A stretch of 64,000 nt of DNA from Daphnia pulex (Eukaryota > Arthropoda > Branchiopoda > Diplostraca > Daphniidae). A model generated the notes under the pieces. That model did not search any database. It was not told where the DNA came from and saw only the letters and a list, made by a program, of their open reading frames with translations. Positions 18,396-31,830 of this stretch are shown in pieces. The number at the start of each line of letters is the position of its first letter. Within the stretch, counting starts at the first letter, position 1. The stretch covers positions 8,201,501 to 8,265,500 of the forward strand of contig NC_060018.1 in NCBI RefSeq assembly GCF_021134715.1. The letters run 5' to 3'. Both the position numbers and the translations under genes were made by a program.

Positions 18396-18893
18396 GCTAG
18401 TCTTTTGATTTTAGTTAGTATTTTTGGTTTTCCACCATTTATTATCAAGTTAATATCGTTTGAAATCATTCACCATTATGGGCAGAATTCATAGATGTTC
18501 ATAGACGACAACACGAGTTCTCATGGTGTTTCTTTATGTTAATTCCTACGATGTAGAGAAAGTGCGAACCAAAAGGAAGTACATTCGGATATAGGTCGTG
18601 GAACATACACAAATAATGAAATGAGATAGTGAGAAAGAGTATCCCTCATTGTGAGAGTAGAAAGCCTTGATATTTGATAAAACTAATTGCAATAGTAAAT
18701 GTATGTCCAGTTATAGAACTCGAAAGCTGTAAATAGAGTTTGTAGTTAAGATTATTCAAAAAACATGGTTTTCAAGATTGAGACGATGTCCACAGACGGT
18801 AATCGCTGTATGTTTATATAACATGGGACGTTTGGCTATCTTCTAGGAAAAAGCTTTGCGTCATTCCTCGGATAGGAGATTCAACATAACTCA

Positions 18894-18966
18894 GCCTTTG
18901 TGGCCTAATGGATAAGGCACTGGTCTCATAAGCCGGGGATTGTGAGTTCGAGTCTCGCCAGAGGTA
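18894..18966 (+). tRNA. tRNA-Arg(CCU)-type gene with CAU anticodon, T3
   Basis: Same locus and body as tRNA-Arg(CCU), but the anticodon arm reads CTGGT-CTCATAA-GCCGG. The loop is still seven bases with U33 and A37, and the anticodon is now CAU (Met). The stem still pairs using wobbles. The T stem is also changed (TGTGAG). Identity by body is Arg, by anticodon Met; it may be a pseudogene or a mis-decoding tRNA. Confidence 0.8.
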
Positions 18967-19555
18967 GCGAGCAACCGAAACTATAATTATCGAAAATCGT
19001 CGTTAAGTTGGCAATTACTTGTCTTTTGTTTTACTGTTTTCAAGCAAAAATTTTCATTGGTCCAAGTGTTGGGAAATCGCTGAAATGGCATGCTTAAACT
19101 TGGAAACCTTTGCCAGTGACAATTACTTGGCAGCGGAACTTATTCTGCTGTTTTACAGGTGAACTCTGACTCTCTCATCCTTCTCTGCCGTCTTCACTGG
19201 TTCCTGGAGCAACAACGCGCTGAATTCAAGACGCTGGTCATGATGGTAAGGTGCATTCTCGGCAACGTGTACTTGTTGTCTCTCATCTACTTTTAGAAAC
19301 TATCTAAACCTGGCCTACGATCACAGACCTCGACTTCGATGGACCTGACTGTTCTTACCACTCGTACGGACCATTGTTGAGAGCATGCCTTATCCAGGGT
19401 CACCCCGTTGCTTAGTTTGTCTTGTCTTGTCCAGGGCCATCACATATGCTAAAGACCTAAAGACCTTTCGTTCTTCTCTCACTGTGTACTCCCCTACTGA
19501 TTTTAAACTTGGATGTTCTCCCAAAAAATGACTAGAAATAACTTCTGGCGTCACT

Positions 19556-19625
19556 TGATCAAATGTTGTGTAGTTACATTTACCAATAAAATGCCACAAA
19601 ACGCAGATAATAGGATTCGAACCTA
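19556..19625. repeat. Truncated T-block start at junction to B2
   Basis: First 70 bases of a T block, cut within a tRNA-Ser(CGA) remnant. Confidence 0.9.
19602..19625 (-). pseudogene. tRNA-Ser(CGA) 3' fragment at junction
   Basis: Only the 3' acceptor strand and part of the T arm remain (with ataa in place of atag); block B2 begins directly after. Confidence 0.9.
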
Positions 19626-21187
19626 GGGATTTTTTCTAGCAGTGAAGGAATCGCTTGGCCATTTTTTTCAGTTAAGTCAGCAAAACAGGGACGTAAAAAT
19701 AAAGTTATTCAACTGATTCTTTTTCAACTTTGGTTCGGCTAGGCAATTTCACAAATTTTGTGTAGATGTTGATTTAAATGACACTGACTTGTAAAGACTA
19801 TTGTGTGATTTTATGATGGATATAATTGTTTTTAAGGCAGGTTGTATCTTGTATCTGAGGATTCAGGAAACTTTCCGCGCTGCCATTCGTGCATGACGTC
19901 CATTATGTTTCCAAGCTTTCAGCAAGGAGGATTTTATGTTCTCTTTTAGCAAAATATTGTGACCGACAGAGTGTCACAGTTGGTTTGAATTTTCTCTCAC
20001 TGCTGCAGAAATTGCCAGGGTTGAGTTGGGTTGAAGGGTTATAGCCAGCGAAGATTTCCTACTCAGTAATTGGCCTTGTTCACGTATAAATATTTAGGGA
20101 AAGATGTAGGCCATAACCCTCTGCTTGATGGATAGTCACGACATTGCATGACAGTGACTCTTTTCCGTTGTAAATACTTTACTTTGGTGAGCAGAAGACA
20201 ATCGTGGCTGCAGTACCATCTTCTAATTTTATGTCACTTTCATATGCATGCTATGTCTCGTTTATGCAGGGTAACAGATTGATTGACCATATTGTCGTAG
20301 CCAAATTTTCTGACAGTATACAACACAAAGTGGATGTCTCGACGGTGTTATTGTTGGCCAAGAGTTTTTAATTTTTAGGCTCGAGATAACTGTTCCAACA
20401 GTATTTGGGGAATTCAAAGTAAAACCCAATTGGGGTTGTCAAGAAATTGATATCTCACCCAAGTAGTCCAAATGATGTTGTTTACGTATAATTTATGTAT
20501 TATGTTGACATATTTCTTCAAATTTTCTTTTTACCTAAAAAAGAATACGAATGGAATATCATCTTAACACTCGAGTGGTAATGTAAACAAAGCTTTATAA
20601 CATTTAGAAAATGACATCGTTTCTAGAACAACACGTTTTTTCTTGGCGTTTGAAAAGGGATCATGGCAGAATGACGGATTCCCATTGTGAGTAAAAATAG
20701 ATGTAAGTAAATAAAATTACTTATTATTATTAACAACTTAATTTTTAAGTAAAAATAAAAAGTAAAATTTATTACATACAAGTAACAGAAATTTGTGTCA
20801 TTGCAACTATGGACTAAGCTACAGAAGAAATTAGTTTCACAAGTAACACAAAATAAATGAAATGTGTAATAATTTTCTCATTAGATATTCTGTTAAAGTT
20901 TTTCATAAGTAATTCGTTTCAGTAGTAATACCAGCGATAATAAATCGATTATGGAGACAGCGTTAGACCCGCAGCTACAGTGATAAAACGAGCACCAGTT
21001 TACCGCCGTGCTTTTTCTTTGGAACAGAGTCAACATTTTATTGTTTATTTAAGAAATGGAACAAGTAATTTAAGAAATTAAGCCATTTACTTAGCCATTT
21101 ATTTTAGGGGCTATCTATCTTATATGCTATGTACCCTATATCCTATTTGCTTTACTCTTCAAACAAGAAAATAATATAATATTACAG

Positions 21188-21852
21188 GGATGTATGTCAT
21201 TTCGGACCCTACCCTTTCAGCCCCGTACCATTTCGGCCCAATCCGAAATCGACCTACCAATTCGGCCCCACTATTTACCTTTTCGGCCCCATTTTCATAA
21301 ATATTTTTGAAGTTGTTAAATAATTTATCTAGTTGAAAAGTTAAATAACAAGAAGAGAGTATTTTAGTAAAAGAAGCGAACGTCTAAAATTTTAAATATT
21401 TATTGGATTATTAATGGACGTTCACTTTTTTATACTAAAATACTTACACAGTAATCAAAGAAATATTTAAAAATTTTCGACAATTTGTTTTATGGTAGAG
21501 ATTTTGCAAAACAATTTTTGGTCCAAAGCGTTACACATATTTTTTTACTCGAAGTAGCTTACGTGATTTTAAGCCAATTATATCTGTAACTTTAAGATTT
21601 TTTTCTACATTTCGGTCTTATTCTCTTGTTAAGCTTTACATATTGTACTTCTAACGATGCTTTATAACGATATTTTAGTTTTATAGCTTATATATATATA
21701 ATAGCTTCTTTCTTTCTTTAAACTTATTTTATTTTAATAAAGCTGTCATTTCGGACCCAGTTTTGGACATTTTCGGCCCCGGGCCGAAATGGTTAAAAAG
21801 GGCCGAAAAGGTATGGGGCCGAAATGTTAGTGTCCGAAACGACGGGATACCG
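21188..21852. mobile_element. MITE with TTTCGGCCC motifs, copy 2
   Basis: Same 665-bp element and flanks as in B1. Confidence 0.7.
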
Positions 21853-22973
21853 TATTACAGGAGTTGACGTGTTGAGGCTAACTCAACCGAGTCAACGATG
21901 ATTTGTGTATTAGAAATTTAATTTTTCGTTTCATATTTTAGAAAGCAGAAAGTAATCAAAATAAAATTGTCAAAAAAAATATTGTTAGATTCAAAACCAG
22001 CGTAAGCAGCGGGAGATTAACTGGGAACAAAACGGGTACCCAACAAAGCATGCTAAAATATTTTTCTCGTAAAAGAATATGTAGCCTAACAGGTGACAGA
22101 ATATATTGACATTCTTCATATCGTGTTGGGGGGGAGGTTGCATTTTCTTCCGTTGTTACTCTTCCACTCTATCAAAACATATTTTAACATTTCTCTTCAT
22201 TAAAAGCTTCTATGCAAGCAAGGTAGTTTTCCTACGGGAGCAAAGAAGAAAATTAATTCACGGATTGTTTCGTAGACTATATGTTGAAAGTATGTACAGC
22301 GTCCGGCTTGCAGGTGATGTTTGCCATCAATCAACAAAGAGTTTTCAAGAATGCAACTTTGTCTGAAGTAGGCTAAACTGTCATCTGAAAAAATTTCTAC
22401 TGAATGTAAAATCGAATGATGTAAATAATCACCTTATCTTTTTAGCTTACATGCCTTCACATTATTCGAAAATGATTTTTTTTAGCCGAGCACATACTTA
22501 AAACACAGATTGGTGACATTCGGGACAAAACATTTCCTGGCACCGGAAGTGCTCGTTGGAATTGGGTTCCGCGTCGCTAAAGCTTTAAATTTCGTCCTAA
22601 TTGAAGACTTAAGTTGCCCACCCCAAAGTTGCGCTCACCTGGTAACCGTTGTCGTATTTTTAGCTCACCAGTTGGTCCGTTTGAAACCTTCTCGATTAAT
22701 TGTGTGACGTGATTCCGGGTATCGATGTAAGGTCCCGGCATTGAGGTAGGCCTTGTGGCATCCAGCCGACTCTTCCGACTCATTTTCGTCGTGATCCACT
22801 CTCCAGAAAGAAGCCCTCATTACACGATTAAACCACTGCAGCACCTGTTTTATTTCACCGATCCAATTAAAATAAAGACTAACTCTTATTTGTCTATTCT
22901 ATTTAGACATAAAAATATTTTAAAAATGGATGGAAAATCGTCTTTCACGTATAGGCAACGGTTTTGACGTACC

Positions 22974-23470
22974 GACTCAATAGTTAAGCGGGCGAGAGAC
23001 CAGCTGGACGCTAGCGTTGTAAATCTCCAGAGGAGTTCCACACTGGATGGGCACGCATTTCAGAGGTCGGAAAACTGGGAGGATGTCTTCCCATTTCCTC
23101 TCGTCCTGGTAGGTCAAAGAATACGGTTCGTCCTGCCTGAACACTGGAAGGAAATCCGGTGGCAGACAACATAGAATTCCGAAGACACTTACGGCCCAAT
23201 CTGGGAGCTGAAAACTGGGAGAATCGTTGGCTCGCAAGTGACCAGAATGCACTCAGGTGACTGTTCTCCTCGCAGGGGCGTGTTCCATCGCTGGACAGGC
23301 GTATTCTTTTGATGCAATTATAGGAGACGGTATTAGTGAAGTTTGTTATGTTCGCCAATTCGTTGAGAATGTAACCGGGAAATCCGCAATTGACTCGATG
23401 GCATTCCTGTTCAGTATTGTACCATTCTCCGTAGGCCAGGCAAGGTCGACGGACCGACGTAGTCGATAAG
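22974..23470 (-). pseudogene. Decayed sushi-domain fragment, copy 2
   Basis: Same as the B1 copy; one substitution gives NFTNTVSYNC instead of NFSNTVSYNC. Confidence 0.7.
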
Positions 23471-24160
23471 CAGGCGTAAACGGATTCGTTTTTTTTAAAT
23501 ATTTATATACTCAGCCGTTTTGCGGTGGAATCGGATCGAAGCAACTACGACATAAGAGTAATAAGAACTAAAAGAAAAGAAAATGAATCAACGAGTCTAA
23601 ATAATGACGAAAGCTAAAGAAGCTGATTACGAACCAGACTGTTTTAAAGCAGATTCGGAAACAGCTTTGCATGATCAAACACCTTCATTAGAGAGCGGAA
23701 TCCCAGCAGGGTGAAGAACCAACATTCTCCAGACCTGAGAGGGGTGACATTTTTTGTTATTGTTTCTGAAAAAGTTGGTAGACAAAATATTCCTTACATG
23801 TAAAATTTTCATTAGAATAACATCACTGCAACTTTCAGTTCCAAAAAATCCTGCATGTGTCACAGCATCAGCTAAACTTTCAACTACAATGGCAGCTGAT
23901 TCCTGGCCTAGTTCTGAGAGAGGTTATTGAAAAAAGAGATCAGGCAAACTTGTGATTTCAAAAGATGTTGGCACTAGAATGTTACCAAGCAATCCAAAAG
24001 ACAGGAATATATAAGCCTGCAATGTCAGTGTAATTTACAACTTGAACTAAATTCTAGAATTAAATTTTTCCGACATTAGAATCCAAAGGCTATATTATTA
24101 CTATGTAATCCTGTATAGGAATTAAATTTTCTTATATTTTTCAAATTTTTTATGAAACAG

Positions 24161-24280
24161 AGAAAGAGAAGACGGAATGTATTTTTGGCTAAAATGGAAA
24201 GATTTGGATGACAACCAAAATATGTGGGAGCCGTACTCCAACACCAACTGCAAAATCTAATAGCCCAAGTACTACGAAAG
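24161..24280 (+). pseudogene. Chromodomain-like exon, copy 2
   Basis: Same as the B1 copy. Confidence 0.55.
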
Positions 24281-25987
24281 GTAAGACTGGGTGTTTTTAT
24301 CTAGTTTTACTGTTATTTTTGTCATTTCTGCATTACTAGGCTAGAAAATAATCTTGAAAAAAAAGAAGAGACCAAGAAAAGGCAAAAGAAAGCTGGAAAG
24401 AAAGTGTAAAAGAACGCTAAAGAAGATGAATCGAGAAGAGCAAGGGGATCGAGTTTAATGGTTGGAGATATAAAAGAGATCGCGGCAGAAATGGTAGTTG
24501 ATGAGGCAGGTCTGGTAGTAGTAGAGAAAGAAGCAGTTGGTGTAGTAGATGTAGATTTGAATAGGGAAGGATTAGGTGTGTCCCCGTGTTCCCTGATTAC
24601 AGTGTATGGGCTGTAAGTGTGTGAAGTAGAGAGAACAGAAAATCTCCAAGAATTGAATGGAAAAATTGCACTGAGCTGTTTTGAGGGAAGAGTTGAGCTC
24701 TCAACATAACGAAATATAGAAAATAGGTTTTCTGTTTAAATTTATTTGGAAAGTTGAATGTTTGCATATTCTGGGCTGTCAGTCTGAACTTGAAAAGTGT
24801 TTAATTATATTCTGCAAGTTTGTCTTTCGTTGAATAACCAGCAATGAAGCATTATTGACTCGTAATCAGCATCTGACTGTGTTAGCACTCCCATTTCACA
24901 CAAAACAACTTCAACACATACAAAAAAAACCCGCCAACCCGGGGTTCGCCCGCGGTTTTCCGACAAGAAAAAAACCTAACAGAAAATGAACCCAACCCAA
25001 GACAATGGGTCATCACCAGTATCAATTTCATTTTGTTTTTCTTTTCGACCAAGTGCCAGCGGTTCGGAGCGCTTGTGTATGCGCACCGTCCATGCGGCTT
25101 AACAGCACCGCCATTTTTTCTCTCCCGCAACGGTTGGAATTACATTCCCGTTCGTGCAGTCATTCGTGGTTCCCCTTCGTATATCACTCCGTCAGTTGTG
25201 CAACAAGACTTTCATTAATCGTGTGGACACAATGCACTGTTTCTCGATAGGAGGTTCTACAATCATGGTCGTCTGCCTTGTGCTAAATATTCGGTCAGAG
25301 CGTGTTGGGCCTCTCCAACTTCATCTGCAGTCATCTTCTTCTGGAAACTTCACACGTGCGCTTGTCGTTGCATTATTTATTTGCGGTGATGAGTACTTTT
25401 CCATATCACGAGTCTTCGTCATTTTTTTTTTGCTTGAATTCACTTCACGCGGTTTATGGGTGACACCATCTTGGTTTTATAGTTGATTTTTTCTGTGTGT
25501 ATGCGAACAGGATGAATGGTGTGTCAGACCCCCTTTCTTTCTGTGGAAAAATCGTATTTATTATATATATATTATATATTGTTACGCTCAAATCAGCATA
25601 TGGCCTAATTCACACTTGAAGTGAGGTCACTTTAAGCGAAATCAATCACTTTGCCGACTCCCTTTTACACAAGATCCGGTACAGAATGATAAACTGTCAA
25701 TGTTGATGCCTATCTAACCTTATTACACCAACAGCGTCCACTAACTACACCAAATAAGAATACATAGCAACAACGGACGAAAAAAGGTGCAAGGTTAATA
25801 CTCCGAACTAGACTGACAGTCACCGAGAGGGGGAGCAAGGTTAAAAAGAGGAAGGCCAAGAAGAAAGGTTAAACAAGGTGACAAACTACATTAGGCCACC
25901 TAGGGTTAAGTAATTAAACCATTAACCCCACAATGAATGATTGATCAAATGTTGTGTAGTTACATTTACCAATAAAATGCCACAAAA

Positions 25988-26069
25988 CGCAGATAGTAGG
26001 ATTCGAACCTACGCTCCAAGATGGAAACTGATTTCGAGTCAGTCGCCTTAACCAATCGGCCATATCTGC
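25988..26069 (-). tRNA. tRNA-Ser-CGA: tRNA-Ser(CGA), T4
   Basis: Acceptor is paired. Box A reads GCCGATTGG instead of GCCGAGTGG, a D-loop change shared with T5, T7 and T8. Confidence 0.92.
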
Positions 26070-26146
26070 ATTAAATGTTTAAGCAAAATATTTCGAATCT
26101 ATCAGTACCTTTTTAGAGTGGAAAATATTTAATGGAAGAATTATAG

Positions 26147-26220
26147 TGGCCCGTAAGAGGATCGAACTCATGACCTCCGCGTTATTAGCACGGCGCTCTA
26201 ACCAACTGAGCTAACAGGCC
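26147..26220 (-). tRNA. tRNA-Ile-AAT: tRNA-Ile(AAU), T4
   Basis: Consensus copy. Confidence 0.93.
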
Positions 26221-26484
26221 AAAAAATTCTTAATATATTAATCAAAGGTTCATTCGTCATCAGTTAGGTATACTCTGTGTGTCTTTAGAGAGAATGATTT
26301 AAGTTATCTACCAAGCAACGCTATATCAGCAGCACATTTCAATCGTCACTGTGAAGGCAATGCAAGCCAGTGATATTCATTGAGTGTTCGAGATATATTT
26401 GTAGTTTTATTGATCTGACATGATTCCCCATGGTTTGTGGTTAACTACTACTCATCATGAACTAATAGTTTCGTCATATGCTAT

Positions 26485-26568
26485 TAATCGTGGCGGGACT
26501 CGAACCCGCAATTTTCGGATAACTACTTTCATAGAAGTCCGACGCCTTATCCATTAGGCCACACGACC
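26485..26568 (-). tRNA. tRNA-Arg-TCT: tRNA-Arg(UCU) with intron, T4
   Basis: Consensus copy, 11-nt intron kept. Confidence 0.94.
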
Positions 26569-26686
26569 TACACTTAAAGAAAGTGCTAGGATTTTGCATT
26601 TCTCATTTAACCTGCTCTTCAGTAAGGTCAAACGGAAATTTTGGTGAACCAATAAATATTATTACTAGATTGTCTGAAAATTCGGG

Positions 26687-26768
26687 GCAGTTGTGGCCGA
26701 GTGGTTAAGTTGATAGACTTGAAATCTATTCCTCTCTGAGGGCGTAGGTTCGAACCCTACCAACTGTG
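26687..26768 (+). tRNA. tRNA-Ser-TGA: tRNA-Ser(UGA), T4 variant
   Basis: The 3' D-stem strand reads GTT instead of GGC, so the D stem is lost; the 3' acceptor ends CTGT (G-U first pair). T7 and T8 share both changes. Confidence 0.85.
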
Positions 26769-27179
26769 GTGAATTGCCATTTGTTTCACATGCTAGTATT
26801 TTCTAGTGGAACAACTCATTTTCAATCGTTTACTAATATCTCAAATTTACGCATGATTACAAATATGATCTGTGCAGTCATGGGTATCCTAGGTCCCGGG
26901 ATCTATCTCGGAGCCATAGACCATGACCTGTCACTTGGGGTTTCCAGAAACGTGTCTATTTTTCAGAGGCCAGTGCCGAAATGCATTATGGCGGTCTTTG
27001 AGTGTAGTTTACAAACACAAAATGTAGTCAGAGACAAATTATAGGATGAAAGAACGTGAACTCATTTTGTTTACGAAGAATAGAAAAACGTCCGTTCTTC
27101 CGTCCGTAAAAGATCTATAAGCAATCGTAAAATTTAAAAATGAACTCGAACGGAAAACTATTGCAATATCAATTATTAA

Positions 27180-27252
27180 GCCCGGTTAGCTCAGACGGTA
27201 GAGCGCGGGACTTTTAATCCTGAGGTCAAGGGTTCAAGTCCCTTATCGGGCG
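27180..27252 (+). tRNA. tRNA-Lys-TTT: tRNA-Lys(UUU), T4
   Basis: Consensus copy: acceptor GCCCGGT/ATCGGGC, T stem AAGGG/CCCTT, discriminator G. Confidence 0.96.
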
Positions 27253-27750
27253 GCTAGTCTTTTTATTTTAGTTAGTATTTTTGGTTTTCCACCATTTATT
27301 ATCAAGTTAATATCGTTTGAAATCATTCACCATTATGGGCAGAATTCATAGATGTTCATAGACGACAACACGAGTTCTCATGGTGTTTCTTTATGTTAAT
27401 TCCTACGATGTAGAGAAAGTGCGAACCAAAAGGAAGTACATTCGGATATAGGTCGTGGAACATACACAAATAATGAAATGAGATAGTGAGAAAGAGTATC
27501 CCTCATTGTGAGAGTAGAAAGCCTTGATATTTGATACAACTAATTGCAATAGTAAATGTATGTCCAGTTATAGAACTCGAAAGCTGTAAATAGAGTTTGT
27601 AGTTAAGATTATTCAAAAAACATGGTTTTCAAGATTGAGACGATGTCCACAGACGGTAATCGCTGTATGTTTATATAACATGGGACGTTTGGCTATCTTC
27701 TAGGAAAAAGCTTTGCGTCATTCCTCGGATAGGAGATTCAACATAACTCA

Positions 27751-27823
27751 GCCTTTGTGGCCTAATGGATAAGGCACCGGCCTCCTAAGCCGGAGATTGC
27801 GAGTTCGAGTCTCGCCAGAGGTA
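27751..27823 (+). tRNA. tRNA-Arg-CCT: tRNA-Arg(CCU), T4
   Basis: Consensus arms; a variable-loop-side change (GCCGGAG) is shared with T7. Confidence 0.95.
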
Positions 27824-28412
27824 GCGAGCAACCGAAACTATAATTATCGAAAATCGTCGTTAAATTGGCAATTACTTGTCTTTTGTTTTACTGTTTTCAA
27901 GCAAAAATTTTCATTGGTCCAAGTGTTGGGAAATCGCTGAAATGGCATGCTTAAACTTGGAAACCTTTGCCAGTGACAATTACTTGGCAGCGGAACTTAT
28001 TCTGCTGTTTTACAGGTGAACTCTGACTCTCTCATCCTTCTCTGCCGTCTTCACTGGTTCCTGGAGCAACAACGCGCTGAATTCAAGACGCTGGTCATGA
28101 TGGTAAGGTGCATTCTCGGCAACGTGTACTTGTTGTCTCTCATCTACTTTTAGAAACTATCTAAACCTGGCCTACGATCACAGACCTCGACTTCGATGGA
28201 CCTGACTGTTCTTACCACTCGTACGGACCATTGTTGAGAGCATGCCTTATCCAGGGTCACCCCGTTGCTTAGTTTGTCTTGTCTTGTCCAGGGCCATCAC
28301 ATATGCTAAAGACCTAAAGACCTTTCGTTCTTCTCTCACTGTGTACTCCCCTACTGATTTTAAACTTGGATGTTCTCCCAAAAAATGACTAGAAATAACT
28401 TCTGGCGTCACT

Positions 28413-28482
28413 TGATCAAATGTTGTGTAGTTACATTTACCAATAAAATGCCACAAAACGCAGATAATAGGATTCGAACCTA
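28413..28482. repeat. Truncated T-block start at junction to B3
   Basis: Same 70-bp remnant as at 19556. Confidence 0.9.
28459..28482 (-). pseudogene. tRNA-Ser(CGA) 3' fragment at junction to B3
   Basis: Identical to the fragment at 19602. Confidence 0.9.
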
Positions 28483-30044
28483 GGGATTTTTTCTAGCAGT
28501 GAAGGAATCGCTTGGCCATTTTTTTCAGTTAAGTCAGCAAAACAGGGACGTAAAAATAAAGTTATTCAACTGATTCTTTTTCAACTTTGGTTCGGCTAGG
28601 CAATTTCACAAATTTTGTGTAGATGTTGATTTAAATGACACTGACTTGTAAAGACTATTGTGTGATTTTATGATGGATATAATTGTTTTTAAGGCAGGTT
28701 GTATCTTGTATCTGAGGATTCAGGAAACTTTCCGCGCTGCCATTCGTGCATGACGTCCATTATGTTTCCAAGCTTTCAGCAAGGAGGATTTTATGTTCTC
28801 TTTTAGCAAAATATTGTGACCGACAGAGTGTCACAGTTGGTTTGAATTTTCTCTCACTGCTGCAGAAATTGCCAGGGTTGAGTTGGGTTGAAGGGTTATA
28901 GCCAGCGAAGATTTCCTACTCAGTAATTGGCCTTGTTCACGTATAAATATTTAGGGAAAGATGTAGGCCATAACCCTCTGCTTGATGGATAGTCACGACA
29001 TTGCATGACAGTGACTCTTTTCCGTTGTAAATACTTTACTTTGGTGAGCAGAAGACAATCGTGGCTGCAGTACCATCTTCTAATTTTATGTCACTTTCAT
29101 ATGCATGCTATGTCTCGTTTATGCAGGGTAATAGATTGATTGACCATATTGTCGTAGCCAAATTTTCTGACAGTATACAACACAAAGTGGATGTCTCGAC
29201 GGTGTTATTGTTGGCCAAGAGTTTTTAATTTTTAGGCTCGAGATAACTGTTCCAACAGTATTTGGGGAATTCAAAGTAAAACCCAATTGGGGTTGTCAAG
29301 AAATTGATATCTCACCCAAGTAGTCCAAATGATGTTGTTTACGTATAATTTATGTATTATGTTGACATATTTCTTCAAATTTTCTTTTTACCTAAAAAAG
29401 AATACGAATGGAATATCATTTTAACACTCGAGTGGTAATGTAAACAAAGCTTTATAACATTTAGAAAATGACATCGTTTCTAGAACAACACGTTTTTTCT
29501 TGGCGTTTGAAAAGGGATCATGGCAGAATGACGGATTCCCATTGTGAGTAAAAATAGATGTAAGTAAATAAAATTACTTATTATTATTAACAACTTAATT
29601 TTTAAGTAAAAATAAAAAGTAAAATTTATTACATACAAGTAACAGAAATTTGTGTCATTGCAACTATGGACTAAGCTACAGAAGAAATTAGTTTCACAAG
29701 TAACACAAAATAAATGAAATGTGTAATAATTTTCTCATTAGATATTCTGTTAAAGTTTTTCATAAGTAATTCGTTTCAGTAGTAATACCAGCGATAATAA
29801 ATCGATTATGGAGACAGCGTTAGACCCGCAGCTACAGTGATAAAACGAGCACCAGTTTACCGCCGTGCTTTTTCTTTGGAACAGAGTCAACATTTTATTG
29901 TTTATTTAAGAAATGGAACAAGTAATTTAAGAAATTAAGCCATTTACTTAGCCATTTATTTTAGGGGCTATCTATCTTATATGCTATGTACCCTATATCC
30001 TATTTGCTTTACTCTTCAAACAAGAAAATAATATAATATTACAG

Positions 30045-30709
30045 GGATGTATGTCATTTCGGACCCTACCCTTTCAGCCCCGTACCATTTCGGCCCAATC
30101 CGAAATCGACCTACCAATTCGGCCCCACTATTTACCTTTTCGGCCCCATTTTCATAAATATTTTTGAAGTTGTTAAATAATTTATCTAGTTGAAAAGTTA
30201 AATAACAAGAAGAGAGTATTTTAGTAAAAGAAGCGAACGTCTAAAATTTTAAATATTTATTGGATTATTAATGGACGTTCACTTTTTTATACTAAAATAC
30301 TTACACAGTAATCAAAGAAATATTTAAAAATTTTCGACAATTTGTTTTATGGTAGAGATTTTGCAAAACAATTTTTGGTCCAAAGCGTTACACATATTTT
30401 TTTACTCGAAGTAGCTTACGTGATTTTAAGCCAATTATATCTGTAACTTTAAGATTTTTTTCTACATTTCGGTCTTATTCTCTTGTTAAGCTTTACATAT
30501 TGTACTTCTAACGATGCTTTATAACGATATTTTAGTTTTATAGCTTATATATATATAATAGCTTCTTTCTTTCTTTAAACTTATTTTATTTTAATAAAGC
30601 TGTCATTTCGGACCCAGTTTTGGACATTTTCGGCCCCGGGCCGAAATGGTTAAAAAGGGCCGAAAAGGTATGGGGCCGAAATGTTAGTGTCCGAAACGAC
30701 GGGATACCG
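30045..30709. mobile_element. MITE with TTTCGGCCC motifs, copy 3
   Basis: Same element and flanks as in B1. Confidence 0.7.
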
Positions 30710-31830
30710 TATTACAGGAGTTGACGTGTTGAGGCTAACTCAACCGAGTCAACGATGATTTGTGTATTAGAAATTTAATTTTTCGTTTCATATTTTAGAA
30801 AGCAGAAAGTAATCAAAATAAAATTGTCAAAAAAAATATTGTTAGATGCAAAACCAGCGTAAGCAGCGGGAGATTAACTGGGAACAAAACGGGTACCCAA
30901 CAAAGCATGCTAAAATATTTTTCTCGTAAAAGAATATGTAGCCTAACAGGTGACAGAATATATTGACATTCTTCATATCGTGTTGGGGGGGAGGTTGCAT
31001 TTTCTTCCGTTGTTACTCTTCCACTCTATCAAAACATATTTTAACATTTCTCTTCATTAAAAGCTTCTATGCAAGCAAGGTAGTTTTCCTACGGGAGCAA
31101 AGAAGAAAATTAATTCACGGATTGTTTCGTAGACTATATGTTGAAAGTATGTACAGCGTCCGGCTTGCAGGTGATGTTTGCCATCAATCAACAAAGAGTT
31201 TTCAAGAATGCAACTTTGTCTGAAGTAGGCTAAACTGTCATCTGAAAAAATTTCTACTGAATGTAAAATCGAATGATGTAAATAATCACCTTATCTTTTT
31301 AGCTTACATGCCTTCACATTATTCGAAAATGATTTTTTTTAGCCGAGCACATACTTAAAACACAGATTGGTGACATTCGGGACAAAACATTTCCTGGCAC
31401 CGGAAGTGCTCGTTGGAATTGGGTTCCGCGTCGCTAAAGCTTTAAATTTCGTCCTAATTGAAGACTTAAGTTGCCCACCCCAAAGTTGCGCTCACCTGGT
31501 AACCGTTGTCGTATTTTTAGCTCACCAGTTGGTCCGTTTGAAACCTTCTCGATTAATTGTGTGACGTGATTCCGGGTATCGATGTAAGGTCCCGGCATTG
31601 AGGTAGGCCTTGTGGCATCCAGCCGACTCTTCCGACTCATTTTCGTCGTGATCCACTCTCCAGAAAGAAGCCCTCATTACACGATTAAACCACTGCAGCA
31701 CCTGTTTTATTTCACCGATCCAATTAAAATAAAGACTAACTCTTATTTGTCTATTCTATTTAGACATAAAAATATTTTAAAAATGGATGGAAAATCGTCT
31801 TTCACGTATAGGCAACGGTTTTGACGTACC

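Larger units (their letters stand above)
11285..19555. repeat. tRNA block T3, split by the Merlin insertion
   Basis: 8271 bp in total. Removing the 5792-bp transposon and one 8-bp target repeat leaves exactly 2471 bp, the consensus T length. LINE remnant 19158-19495. T3 shares with T13 and T14 the GGCCTTT variant of tRNA-Ile and the ttgatatata spacer. Confidence 0.97.
19626..25941. repeat. Block B copy 2
   Basis: 6316 bp, same contents as B1. Spacers 19626-21187, 21853-22973, 23471-24160 and 24281-25941 hold nothing further that I recognise. Its acaaaaaaaacccgcc tract near 24921 is shared with B3 and differs from B1. Confidence 0.95.
25942..28412. repeat. tRNA block T4
   Basis: 2471 bp, alone between B2 and B3. 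LINE remnant 28015-28352. It is nearly the twin of T7 (shared attcgtcatcag, gttaagttgatag, gaacgtgaac and gccggagattg). Confidence 0.97.
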
